This document shows positions 55,651 to 63,914 of a DNA stretch of 64,000 nucleotides, piece by piece. Source of the stretch: an uncultured Alphaproteobacteria bacterium (GTDB taxonomy: Bacteria; Pseudomonadota; Alphaproteobacteria; HIMB59; GCA-002718135); NCBI GenBank assembly GCA_902588745.1, contig CACIQI010000004.1, positions 48,643 to 112,642 of the forward strand, written 5' to 3'. The position numbers and the translations under genes are program-made. Position 1 is the first letter of the stretch. Every line of letters begins with the position of its first letter. Below the pieces are notes generated by a model, which was given only the letters and a program-made list of their open reading frames with translations, had not been told where the DNA came from and ran no database searches.

Positions 55651-55839
55651 ATGGAAATACAAAAAAAAATTACAGTTCTAAGCGAAAACTTAAATAATCT
55701 AAGATCAGCTTTAGAAGATTTTAGGGATCATCATATTTCTAAAAAAGAAAAAATTAAAAATCTTGAAAATGAAATTAAAAATTTACGAAAACAAATGTCC
55801 GAGTATATTGATGAATTGGAACTTCTAATTAAGAAATAA
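55651..55839 (+). CDS. Small coiled-coil protein upstream of zapA (ZauP-like)
   Basis: A 62-residue, almost entirely helical protein with heptad-like spacing of Leu/Ile (LSENLNNLRSALEDF, IKNLENEIKNLRKQM). It lies directly before zapA, two bases away. In Caulobacter the gene upstream of zapA encodes the coiled-coil ZauP, which works with ZapA at the Z-ring. Position and form suggest an equivalent, although the sequence is too short to prove it. Confidence 0.7.
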   Translation: MEIQKKITVLSENLNNLRSALEDFRDHHISKKEKIKNLENEIKNLRKQMSEYIDELELLIKK

Positions 55840-55841
55840 CT

Positions 55842-56261
55842 ATGCCTTTTTATAAGACAAAAATTTTAAATAGAGAAATATCATTAGAATATGAAAAAAA
55901 AGACGAAAAAAAAATAATAGATTCAATAAATTTAATTAATGAAAAAATTGATGATAAATTACAAAATCCAAAATATTCTAATGGAAAAATAAGTGATACT
56001 ATATTGTTATCACTTCTCTCTATTGAGCTTCAAGCAGAGCTTTCAGAAAAATTAAATATAGAAAGAAGTTCAGAAGTAAACGATACCAAGAAACAAGAAT
56101 ATCTAAAGAACAATTTAGAACTTAAAGACAAAATACTAAAACTACAAAATGAAAAAAAAATTTTAGAAGATGAAAAATTGAAATTAGATCAAGAATTTGA
56201 TGAAATAAATAAAAAGGTAGAAGGCTTAATTAATATTATTAAGAATTCATATTATGAATAA
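55842..56261 (+). CDS. zapA: Cell division protein ZapA
   Basis: A 139-residue FtsZ-associated protein that bundles Z-ring filaments. The N-terminal globular domain has KILNREISLEYEKKDEKKIIDSINLINEKIDD (about 7-38) and the middle SDTILLSLLSIELQAEL, typical of ZapA. The C-terminal coiled coil (about 65-125) is Lys/Glu-rich. The start follows the ZauP-like gene by two bases. It overlaps the cyclo-ligase start by 8 bases. Confidence 0.85.
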   Translation: MPFYKTKILNREISLEYEKKDEKKIIDSINLINEKIDDKLQNPKYSNGKISDTILLSLLSIELQAELSEKLNIERSSEVNDTKKQEYLKNNLELKDKILKLQNEKKILEDEKLKLDQEFDEINKKVEGLINIIKNSYYE

Positions 56262-56835
56262 TATTAAAGATGAAAAATCAATTATCAGAAAAAAACAAAA
56301 AATTATAAGAGATAAGATTTTTAATAATAAACCATCTCATTTTGCTTTAACTTTGTTTAATGACCTTTTTGAAAAAATTAACTTTCAAGATATTAATATA
56401 GTTTCTAGTTTTATTTCTATAAATTCTGAGATAAATACAAGAGAGCTTAACAATCTTATCTTTATTAAAAATAAAATTTTATGTCTCCCTGTAATTGAAA
56501 AAAAAAATAGTCATTTAATCTTTAAGCAATTTAAGAGTGAAGAGAATTTTGTAAAAGGACATATGAATATATCAGAGCCTCAAAATAAAAATAAAATTTT
56601 AAATCCTGAATTGATTTTTGTACCTTGTTTAGCTTTTGATAAGAAGGGAAATAGATTAGGTTATGGTGGAGGTTATTATGACAGGACATTTGCTTATTTA
56701 AATAAAATTAATCACAGATTCATCTCTGTGGCCTATGCATATGAAGAACAAAAGTTAGATTACATACCCATAGACAAATTTGATTTTAAAGTGGATTATG
56801 TTATTACTGAAAAAAATTTATATAGTTTTCAATGA
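56254..56835 (+). CDS. fau: 5-formyltetrahydrofolate cyclo-ligase
   Basis: A 193-residue enzyme that converts 5-formyl-THF to 5,10-methenyl-THF with ATP. The start KSIIRKKQKIIRDKI is the family's basic helix. The folate/ATP region is NRLGYGGGYYDRTFAYL (about 134-150), the key GxGxGxYDR motif, and FVPCLAFDKKGNR precedes it. It keeps 5-formyl-THF from inhibiting folate enzymes, so it complements the C1 region at 25614-43359. It overlaps zapA by 8 bases and leaves no room for 6S RNA between them, unlike in many other bacteria. Confidence 0.93.
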   Translation: MNNIKDEKSIIRKKQKIIRDKIFNNKPSHFALTLFNDLFEKINFQDINIVSSFISINSEINTRELNNLIFIKNKILCLPVIEKKNSHLIFKQFKSEENFVKGHMNISEPQNKNKILNPELIFVPCLAFDKKGNRLGYGGGYYDRTFAYLNKINHRFISVAYAYEEQKLDYIPIDKFDFKVDYVITEKNLYSFQ

Positions 56836-57623
56836 AAATTCTTTTTATAGGTGATATTGTCGGTAAGGCGTCACGAAAAAAAATTAAAGAAATTATCCCA
56901 ACACTCAAATCTAAATATAATACAGACATGATTATTGCTAATGGTGAGAATGCTACTTCTGGTTATGGAATTTCAAAAAAGGATGCAGAAGAATTATTTT
57001 CTAGCGGAATTGATCTACTTACACTTGGGAATCATGCATGGGATCAAAGAGATATGCTTTCTTATATTGAAGAAAATCCAAAAATAATCAGAGCTTTGAA
57101 TTATCCTGAGGGGGTTCCTGGAAAAGGATATTATAAGCTTGAACTTTTAAATGGAAAAAAAATTATAGTAGTACAAGTAATGCTCAGATTATTTATGAAT
57201 TTATCATTAGATGATCCCTTTAAAGGCATAATTGAATTTCTTCAAAAAGAGAAGTTAGGCAGTACATGTGATGCGATAATTATTGATATGCATGGTGAAG
57301 CAACTTCTGAAAAAAAGGCATTCGGATATTATGTTGATGGACAAGTTACGGCAGTTTTAGGCACACATACTCATGTGCCAACGGCAGACAGTGTTATTTT
57401 ACCTAAAGGTACAGCCTATCAAACAGACGTGGGGATGTCAGGTGATTATAATTCAATAATTGGTTTTGATATAAATAATCCAATACATGGATTTGTTAAG
57501 GGGTACAGGGCAGAAGGTAGATTTACACCTGCCACTGAAAACATAACAGTATGCGGGGCTTTAATAGAGATTGATACTAATACTGGTTTAGCTAAAAATA
57601 TTACCCCAATTCAAGAGACATAA
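56832..57623 (+). CDS. YmdB/TIGR00282-type metallophosphoesterase
   Basis: A 263-residue phosphodiesterase. The motifs are FIGDIVGKASRKKI (5-18), NGENATSGYG (about 38-47), LGNHAWDQRD (about 66-75), DMHGEATSEK and GTHTHVPTADS (about 170-190). YmdB-like proteins hydrolyse cyclic nucleotides such as cAMP or 2',3'-cyclic species and influence RNA decay in other bacteria; the target here is not known. It overlaps the cyclo-ligase by four bases. Confidence 0.93.
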   Translation: MKILFIGDIVGKASRKKIKEIIPTLKSKYNTDMIIANGENATSGYGISKKDAEELFSSGIDLLTLGNHAWDQRDMLSYIEENPKIIRALNYPEGVPGKGYYKLELLNGKKIIVVQVMLRLFMNLSLDDPFKGIIEFLQKEKLGSTCDAIIIDMHGEATSEKKAFGYYVDGQVTAVLGTHTHVPTADSVILPKGTAYQTDVGMSGDYNSIIGFDINNPIHGFVKGYRAEGRFTPATENITVCGALIEIDTNTGLAKNITPIQET

Positions 57624-57702
57624 TTTACATATATTAGACACATTTATCTAATATTTTATATCTTTACTAACATCGGATTAAATATTTATAAATCTACTCT
57701 TA

Positions 57703-58452
57703 ATGGCAGGGCACTCGAAATTTAAAAATATTATGCATCGTAAGGGTGCTCAAGATAAAAAAAGAGCAAAAGTTTTCTCAAGACTTGGAAGAGAAATTTC
57801 TGTTGCTGTCAAAGTAGGAGGCGAAGATATTGAAAGTAATATTAGATTAAGATCTGCAATTGCTTCGGCCAAGTCTCTAAATATGCCAAAAGATAACATT
57901 GAGAGAGCAATAAAAAAAGGTCAAGGAAATGATCCTGATAGTAATTATGAAGAAGTAAGATATGAAGGATATGGCCCTGAAGGTATTGCAATAATAGTTG
58001 AGGCCCTTACAAATAATAAAAATAGAACAGCTGCTGAGATTAGGTCCTCTTTTAGTAAATATGGAGGTAATTTGGGTGAAACAGGAAGTGTTAGTTTTGG
58101 TTTTGACAGATTTGGAAATATCACTCTCGATAAAAACTTAGTAAAAGAAGATCAACTCTTAGAATTTCTTATTGAAAATAATAGTGAAGATTATGAAATT
58201 AATGAAACAGAATATTCAATATACTGTGATCAAAACCATTTGCATGAACTTAATGATAAATTAATTAAACAGTATGGTCAGACTAACTCTGCAAATTTAA
58301 TTTGGAAAAGTAAAAATAATATAAATATCGGAAAAGAAACAGCGGACAAACTATTTAAATTACTTGAAGTTTTAGAAGACAATGACGACGTTCAAGTTGT
58401 ATCATCAAATTTTGAAGTTGATGATAATGTTCTATCTTCACTCACAGCCTAA
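57703..58452 (+). CDS. yebC: YebC/PmpR-family DNA-binding regulatory protein
   Basis: A 249-residue protein of the YebC/TACO1 family, which helps translation of difficult sequences or acts as a regulator. The start AGHSKFKNIMHRKGAQDKKRAKVFSRLGREI (about 2-33) and NMPKDNIERAIKKG (about 65-78) are invariant family marks, with EVRYEGYGPEGIAIIVEALTNNKNRTA following. In alphaproteobacteria it sits before ruvCAB, but here a small nuclease gene takes that place. A 79-base gap precedes it. Confidence 0.97.
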   Translation: MAGHSKFKNIMHRKGAQDKKRAKVFSRLGREISVAVKVGGEDIESNIRLRSAIASAKSLNMPKDNIERAIKKGQGNDPDSNYEEVRYEGYGPEGIAIIVEALTNNKNRTAAEIRSSFSKYGGNLGETGSVSFGFDRFGNITLDKNLVKEDQLLEFLIENNSEDYEINETEYSIYCDQNHLHELNDKLIKQYGQTNSANLIWKSKNNINIGKETADKLFKLLEVLEDNDDVQVVSSNFEVDDNVLSSLTA

Positions 58453-58466
58453 TGAAAGGAATATAG

Positions 58467-58760
58467 ATGCCTGATAAAGCCTGGAAAAAAAGAGAAAGAG
58501 ATGTTGCAAACTATTTCAATGGGAAAAGGACACCTTTGAGTGGCGGTAATGGTAAAGTGACTAGAGCTGATGTAATCCATGAAGAATTATTTATAGAATG
58601 TAAACTAAGAGCAAAACATACAGCAATTAGTTTATGGGATGATACCGCAAAGCTTGCGAAAGAGGAGGGTAAGACACCAGTAATAGCATTATGTGAAAAA
58701 AATAGACCAGGGTTTTGGGTTATGGTTCATAGTAGCGATCTTGAAAAAATTAAAAAATAA
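58467..58760 (+). CDS. Small PD-(D/E)XK nuclease-like protein (Hjc-type)
   Basis: A 97-residue protein with the layout of archaeal Holliday-junction resolvase-type nucleases. Glu10 sits in KKRERDVANYFNG, Ser25-Gly-Gly in PLSGGNGK, Asp35 in RADVI and the E44-C-K46 pair in LFIECKLRAKH. This is the E-D-ExK pattern of the fold. CEKNRPGFWVMVH follows. It lies between yebC and tolQ, where ruvC, ruvA, ruvB and ybgC usually occur. A similar form is seen in phage genomes, as I recall. Activity as a resolvase or other nuclease is inferred. There is an AAAGGA ribosome site before ATG. Confidence 0.75.
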   Translation: MPDKAWKKRERDVANYFNGKRTPLSGGNGKVTRADVIHEELFIECKLRAKHTAISLWDDTAKLAKEEGKTPVIALCEKNRPGFWVMVHSSDLEKIKK

Positions 58761-58765
58761 TAATT

Positions 58766-59479
58766 ATGGCAGATATTAATAGTACAAATTTATCCACAGA
58801 AGCACCAGATTTTTCAATGCTTGCTTTATTCATGCAGGCTGACATTGTTGTCAAATCTGTAATTATAATATTAATCTTAGCCTCTCTTTATTCTTGGAAT
58901 GTAATAATTTCAAAAATTTTAAGAATTAGACAATTAAAAAAACTTGAAAAAGAATTTGAAGATATTTTTTGGTCTGGAAATTCATTTGAAGATTTATATG
59001 AAACTTTAAACTTTAATCAGACAGATCCAAAATCAAAATTATTTTGTGCTGCAATTTTAGAGTGGAAAAAAAGTAAAGCTCAGTTTGAAAATGATACATC
59101 TGATATTAATTCTTTAAAAGATAGAATGATGAGATCAATGACAGTTGTTTTTAATAAAGAAAGTGAAAATGTTGAGAGAAATTTAACATTTCTCGCAACT
59201 GCTGGATCAACTGCACCTTTTATTGGGTTATTTGGAACAGTCTGGGGTATAATGAATAGTTTTAAATCTATTGCAATAGCTCAAAATACAAATTTAGCAG
59301 TAGTTGCACCAGGAATTGCTGAGGCCCTTTTTGCAACTGCATTAGGTCTTTTTGTGGCTATACCTGCTGTAGTTGCTTACAATAAAATTTCAAACGATTT
59401 ATCAAAATATTTTATATCCTTGGAAACATTTATGGATGAATTCTCAACAATTTTTTTTAGACAATTAGAGAAAAAATAA
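58766..59479 (+). CDS. tolQ: Tol-Pal system proton channel subunit TolQ
   Basis: A 237-residue inner membrane protein with a helix at about 30-50 and two more at about 140-165 and 180-205. TolQ forms a proton channel with TolR that powers TolA during outer membrane constriction. Signatures are FLATAGSTAPFIGLFGTVWGIMNSFKSI and GIAEALFATALGLFVAIPAVVAYN, typical of the MotA/TolQ/ExbB family. It starts the tol operon, five bases after the nuclease gene. Confidence 0.96.
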   Translation: MADINSTNLSTEAPDFSMLALFMQADIVVKSVIIILILASLYSWNVIISKILRIRQLKKLEKEFEDIFWSGNSFEDLYETLNFNQTDPKSKLFCAAILEWKKSKAQFENDTSDINSLKDRMMRSMTVVFNKESENVERNLTFLATAGSTAPFIGLFGTVWGIMNSFKSIAIAQNTNLAVVAPGIAEALFATALGLFVAIPAVVAYNKISNDLSKYFISLETFMDEFSTIFFRQLEKK

Positions 59480-59480
59480 A

Positions 59481-59909
59481 TTGATTACTTCAAATAATTT
59501 AAACAAACGAAAAAAGCAAAGGTACACTCAAATGAGTGAAATTAACGTTACACCTTTTGTAGATGTTATGCTTGTTTTACTTATTGTTTTTATGGTTACC
59601 GCACCTCTTCTAACGGTTGGAATTAAAGTTGATTTACCAAAGGTTAAAGCTACTGCATTAACTGATATTAAAGATCCAATTGAGATAACCGTTAAGTTAG
59701 ACGGAGAAGTCTATATTGGGGAATCAAAGGTTGAAGTAGAAAATTTAATTCCTCGACTAAACGCTATTACTGAACAAAACAAAGAAGCAAGAATTTATAT
59801 ACGAGGTGATAGAGTGGTAGCTTATGGAAGGATTATGGAAATTATGTCCATAATAAATTCAGCAGGATATATTAAAGTTGCATTAATTACTCAAAATCTT
59901 GAGCAATAG
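59481..59909 (+). CDS. tolR: Tol-Pal system protein TolR
   Basis: A 142-residue partner of TolQ. The core EINVTPFVDVMLVLLIVFMVTAPLL (about 20-44) has the Asp in TPFVDVM that carries the proton. The start is TTG at 59481, one base after the tolQ stop; an internal ATG at 59532 would cut the N-terminal basic stretch, which family members usually have. The C-terminal periplasmic domain holds IYIRGDRVVAYGRIMEIMSII, typical of ExbD/TolR. Confidence 0.95.
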   Translation: MITSNNLNKRKKQRYTQMSEINVTPFVDVMLVLLIVFMVTAPLLTVGIKVDLPKVKATALTDIKDPIEITVKLDGEVYIGESKVEVENLIPRLNAITEQNKEARIYIRGDRVVAYGRIMEIMSIINSAGYIKVALITQNLEQ

Positions 59910-60980
59910 ATGGATCGTATAAGCTATAATAGTTTAAAAATTATAAACTTTTTTGAAAATTTAAATCCTAAAACATCAGGAGTTATTTTTTCAACACTAA
60001 TACATTTAATTATCCTTTTGTTTATGGTTGGCTTACCAAATTTTTTTTCTACAAAAGAAATCTATGTTCCAAACGTAATACCTATTGAAATACTTAATGT
60101 TGATGAAAATACAAATTTGAAAAAATCTGATAGTGAAAAACCAGAAAATAAAAATAAGGAAACAATTACTAAGCAAAAAAAATTTAATTCATCAGATCAA
60201 TTAGAGGTAAAAAAAAATGTTGAAATAAATAAAACTGAAATTGAAGAAAAAACTAATCCAAATCAACCAGTTTTGGAAATGAAACAAACTCCAAATTTAG
60301 AAGTTAAGGAAACAAAAAAAGTAGTTATCAAAGAAAAGGAAATTTTAGAGGTTAAGAAAAAAATAGAAACAATTAAAACTGATATAATTAAACCTAAACT
60401 CAAACCAAAGCCAAAAAATATAAATAATGAAAATGTTAAATCAGATTTAGATCTTGAAACAAACATAAAGGATAAACCAAAGTTGGAAAGTGATAAAGCC
60501 GTATCTAAACCAAAGCCGAAACCTGAAAAAGATTTTAGTATAGCATCAATGCTTAAAGATTTAAGAAATGAAAAAACAAATATGGTTCAAAATGATGTTA
60601 AAGAAGAGGTTGAAGAAGTTGATAATAAAAGTACAGATGATACTAATGACAATCTAATGCTATCAATATCTGAAATAGACATGTTGAGGCAGCAATTATC
60701 TTCATGTTGGAATGCTCCAGCAGGTGCAGTTATACAAAGAGGAGACAAAGTTACAATTTCAGCTAAAGTATTACAAAATATGAAGGTTTCGCAAAACAGT
60801 ATCCGCATTGTTGACACAAATATAGCTAAAACTAATCCTTTTTATGGACCAATTACTGATAGCGCAATGAGAACTCTCTTAAACCCAGAATGTACTCCGT
60901 TAAAACTTCCAAAAGATAAATATAATCTATGGAAAAATCTTACAATTACTTTCGATTATAGTATTATGAAAGGCTACTGA
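59910..60980 (+). CDS. tolA: Tol-Pal system protein TolA
   Basis: A 356-residue protein spanning the periplasm. It has one N-terminal helix (about 22-44), a long Lys/Glu/Pro-rich spacer (about 60-240) and a C-terminal globular domain (QQLSSCWNAPAGAVIQRGDKVTISAKVLQNM). TolA links TolQR to TolB/Pal. The spacer is low-complexity and would vary among relatives. It starts directly after the tolR stop. Confidence 0.9.
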   Translation: MDRISYNSLKIINFFENLNPKTSGVIFSTLIHLIILLFMVGLPNFFSTKEIYVPNVIPIEILNVDENTNLKKSDSEKPENKNKETITKQKKFNSSDQLEVKKNVEINKTEIEEKTNPNQPVLEMKQTPNLEVKETKKVVIKEKEILEVKKKIETIKTDIIKPKLKPKPKNINNENVKSDLDLETNIKDKPKLESDKAVSKPKPKPEKDFSIASMLKDLRNEKTNMVQNDVKEEVEEVDNKSTDDTNDNLMLSISEIDMLRQQLSSCWNAPAGAVIQRGDKVTISAKVLQNMKVSQNSIRIVDTNIAKTNPFYGPITDSAMRTLLNPECTPLKLPKDKYNLWKNLTITFDYSIMKGY

Positions 60981-62296
60981 TGAAAAAAGTTTTTTTTATA
61001 ACCTTTTTTATATTTTTTAGTTTTAAAGTCTGTTCTTTAGAAGTCACCCTAACACAAGGTAGCGTGAAGCCAACTCCAATAGCTGTAACAGAGCTATACT
61101 CAAAAAATTCACAATTAACTAAAGTAGGTAAAAATATTTCGACCGTTATTTCAGATAATTTAGAAAGGTCTGGACTTTTTTTACCAATAGATAAAAGATC
61201 ATTTATCCAAGATAATGAGTCATTGGCAAACAAGCCAAGATTTGAAGATTGGAAATTAATAAAAGCTCAACATTTAGTTTCTGGAAAAATTTCATCTAAT
61301 AATGGAAAAATATCTGTCGAATTTAGATTGTATGATGTGTTTCAACAAAAGCAAATTGTGGGAAAAAAATATGAGACTAATGAAAAAAATTGGCGAAGAG
61401 TCGCTCATATTATCTCAGATTCTATTTTTAAAAATATAACAGGTGAAGGTGGTTACTTCGATACAAGAATAGTTTATGTTGCTGAAACAGGTCCTAAAGA
61501 AAATAAACAAAAAAGATTAGCAATCATGGATCAAGATCAATCAAACCATCGTTTTTTAACAGACGGATCATATCTAGTTTTAACTCCAAGGTTCTCTCCT
61601 AATTCACAAAAAATTACTTACATGTCCTATATAAATAGAAATAATCCACGAGTTTACATTTTTGATATTGAAACTGGTAAACAAGAAATAGTAGGTGAAT
61701 TTCCTGGAATGACATTTGCCCCTCGTTTTTCACCTGATGGTAATCAAATCGTCATGTCTTATACTGATCCAGAAATTGGTAATTCTGAAATTTATATTCT
61801 GGATCTAAAAACAAGAATTTCTAAAAGAGTTACAAATAATTCCTCAATAGATGTTTCTGCAAGTTTTTCACCTGATGGAAAAAAAATAGTTTTTAATTCA
61901 GATAGAAGTGGACGAAGGCATCTATATGTAAGTGATAATAATGGAAAAAATATTAAAAGAATTAGCAGGGAAGCTGGAAGTTACTACACACCTGTCTGGT
62001 CACCAAGAGGTGATATGATTGCATTCACTAAACAAGAGGGAGGACAATTTTATATAGGTGTTATGGAAGTTGACGGTTCAAATGAAAGAATGATTGCAAA
62101 ATCATTCCATGTTGAGGGACCAACATGGGCGCCTAATGGTAGATTTTTGATGTATTTTAAAGAAGAGAGAACTGCTGAGGATGGATCAGGGGGTGAATCC
62201 AGTCTATATTCTATTGATTTGACTGGTTTTAATGAAAGAAAAGTAATAACTCCCTTAGGAGGATCTGACCCAGCTTGGTCTCCTTTGATGCATTAA
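60980..62296 (+). CDS. tolB: Tol-Pal system protein TolB
   Basis: A 438-residue periplasmic protein with a signal peptide (about 1-19), an N-terminal domain (about 20-150) and a six-bladed beta-propeller. Repeated RFSPDG / SFSPDGKKIVF / WSPRGDMIAFT blades at about 245-420 mark it. TolB binds Pal and TolA. Its ATG overlaps the last base of the tolA stop, a tight coupling. Confidence 0.97.
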   Translation: MKKVFFITFFIFFSFKVCSLEVTLTQGSVKPTPIAVTELYSKNSQLTKVGKNISTVISDNLERSGLFLPIDKRSFIQDNESLANKPRFEDWKLIKAQHLVSGKISSNNGKISVEFRLYDVFQQKQIVGKKYETNEKNWRRVAHIISDSIFKNITGEGGYFDTRIVYVAETGPKENKQKRLAIMDQDQSNHRFLTDGSYLVLTPRFSPNSQKITYMSYINRNNPRVYIFDIETGKQEIVGEFPGMTFAPRFSPDGNQIVMSYTDPEIGNSEIYILDLKTRISKRVTNNSSIDVSASFSPDGKKIVFNSDRSGRRHLYVSDNNGKNIKRISREAGSYYTPVWSPRGDMIAFTKQEGGQFYIGVMEVDGSNERMIAKSFHVEGPTWAPNGRFLMYFKEERTAEDGSGGESSLYSIDLTGFNERKVITPLGGSDPAWSPLMH

Positions 62297-62397
62297 TTCA
62301 ATATAATACAAAAAAATATACGAAATTTTAAAAAAAATGTTAAGGAACTGTTTGTAATTTAGTATATCTACTTAAAGTATTAAGGGAGCAATTTTTT

Positions 62398-62919
62398 ATG
62401 TTTTACAAGTTTTTTATCTCTATATTTATGGTTTTGTTTGTTGCAGCTTGTGCAACAACACCAAAAGACTCAGCTGACTCTTCTGGTTCAGGATCAAGTA
62501 GCTCTGGAAGTGATGTTTCTTCAGAAGGAACAATTACTGAAACTGCAGGAAGCGGAATAGTTTCTGGATCACAGGAAGATTTAATTGTTAATGTTGGTGA
62601 TAGAGTATTTTTTGGATACGATAGTTCTGATTTAGACTCAGACGCTCTAGAGTTACTGCAAGATCAAGTTGCATGGCTTAAGCAGAATAGCGATGTTTCT
62701 GTAACAATTGAAGGACACTGCGATGAAAGAGGAACTAGAGAGTACAACTTAGCTCTTGGTGAAAAAAGAGCTCAGGCTGTTAAAAATTATCTTATAGGAT
62801 TAGGAATAAATCCTGATAGAGTTTCAACTATTAGTTATGGTAAAGAAAGACCTGCTGTTGTCGGATCAAACGATGGAGCATGGGCTCAAAACAGAAGATC
62901 AGTAACTTTAGTTAATTAG
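62398..62919 (+). CDS. pal: Peptidoglycan-associated lipoprotein Pal
   Basis: A 173-residue outer membrane lipoprotein with lipobox VAAC (Cys18), a Ser/Gly-rich linker (about 24-58), and the OmpA domain: VFFGYDSSDLDSDALELL, TIEGHCDERGTREYNLALGEKRAQAVKNYL and the closing NRRSVTLVN. It ties the outer membrane to peptidoglycan and binds TolB. A 101-base gap and a good ribosome site (AAGGGAG) precede it, so it may have its own promoter. A terminator-like hairpin follows. Confidence 0.97.
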   Translation: MFYKFFISIFMVLFVAACATTPKDSADSSGSGSSSSGSDVSSEGTITETAGSGIVSGSQEDLIVNVGDRVFFGYDSSDLDSDALELLQDQVAWLKQNSDVSVTIEGHCDERGTREYNLALGEKRAQAVKNYLIGLGINPDRVSTISYGKERPAVVGSNDGAWAQNRRSVTLVN

Positions 62920-62938
62920 TTATTAGTCCTTAATACTT

Positions 62939-62970
62939 TGGCGCTATAGAAATATAGCGCCACATTTTTA
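62939..62970 (+). terminator. Hairpin after pal
   Basis: A perfect 10-bp stem TGGCGCTATA / TATAGCGCCA (62939-62948 with 62953-62962) with a GAAA tetraloop, then CATTTTTA. It lies between pal and cpoB. The U-run is interrupted, so it may act as a partial terminator or as a 3'-end stabiliser of the pal mRNA. Confidence 0.75.
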
Positions 62971-62996
62971 TCTCAATTAGAAATTAAAATCAGTTA

Positions 62997-63914
62997 ATGT
63001 TTAAATACATACTCACAGTTTTAATTCTATTTTTTTCAAGCTATTCTTTTTCTAATGAAAGTGATCTAACTATCTCCCAACAATTAGAAAGATTACAAAG
63101 AGAAGTCTCAGATCTTTCCAAAGAAGTATTTTCAAATTCACCGAATCAATCAAATGCAACAAATAATGATTTCGTTAAAAATCTTTCCGCTATCGATTTG
63201 CGAATATATGATATTGAAAATGATATAAAAAATTTAACTTCTAATTTAGAAGAATTGTATTTTCAATTAGACGATATCTTTAATAAACTGGAAAATTTAG
63301 AATTAGTTATTAATAATTTCCAATCAGTTCCTTTAAATAATGTTGAAGTAAATACTGATGAAGCTTCACAAGATAGTTCTGAAGTTAAAAGTAATACATT
63401 AAGTGATACTGAAACAGAAAATACACTTGGAACATTAAATATTTCAAAAAACACAAATAATACAAACGAAGAAGTTATATCTGAAGACCAGGAAGTAAAT
63501 TCTAATAAAAAAGAAGAGGTCTTATCACCTGAAGATCAATTCCAGGTAGCGTTTGATAATATAAGAGATAAAAAATGGCAGGATGCTAAAATTTCATTTG
63601 AACAGTTTATTTCAGATAATCCTCAAAATCAATTATCAGGTTCAGCACATTATTGGCTTGGAGAATTATATATTCTAGAAAAAAATTATAGGGAGGCAGC
63701 ACTTATATTTGCAGAAGGCTTCCAAAAATTCCCAGACAGTATTAAAGCTGCAGAAATGCTCTTTAAACTTTCTCAATCATTATACCAAGTTGAAAAAACT
63801 AATGAAGCTTGTAAAACTATGGAAAAATTAATTATAGATTTTCCTAAAAATAAAATTATTCCTCAAACCAAAAAACAAATTGTAGAGTATAATTGCTTAG
63901 AAAATAATGAATGA
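62997..63914 (+). CDS. cpoB: Tol-Pal associated protein CpoB/YbgF
   Basis: A 305-residue periplasmic protein. It has a signal peptide (about 1-19), an N-terminal trimerising coiled coil (about 25-110), an Asn/Ser/Glu-rich linker (about 115-180) and a C-terminal TPR-like domain: AFDNIRDKKWQDAKISFEQFISDNPQN, SAHYWLGELYILEKNYREAALIF and ACKTMEKLIIDFPKNKIIPQ. CpoB coordinates peptidoglycan synthesis with Tol-Pal constriction. It overlaps tilS by four bases. Confidence 0.93.
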   Translation: MFKYILTVLILFFSSYSFSNESDLTISQQLERLQREVSDLSKEVFSNSPNQSNATNNDFVKNLSAIDLRIYDIENDIKNLTSNLEELYFQLDDIFNKLENLELVINNFQSVPLNNVEVNTDEASQDSSEVKSNTLSDTETENTLGTLNISKNTNNTNEEVISEDQEVNSNKKEEVLSPEDQFQVAFDNIRDKKWQDAKISFEQFISDNPQNQLSGSAHYWLGELYILEKNYREAALIFAEGFQKFPDSIKAAEMLFKLSQSLYQVEKTNEACKTMEKLIIDFPKNKIIPQTKKQIVEYNCLENNE

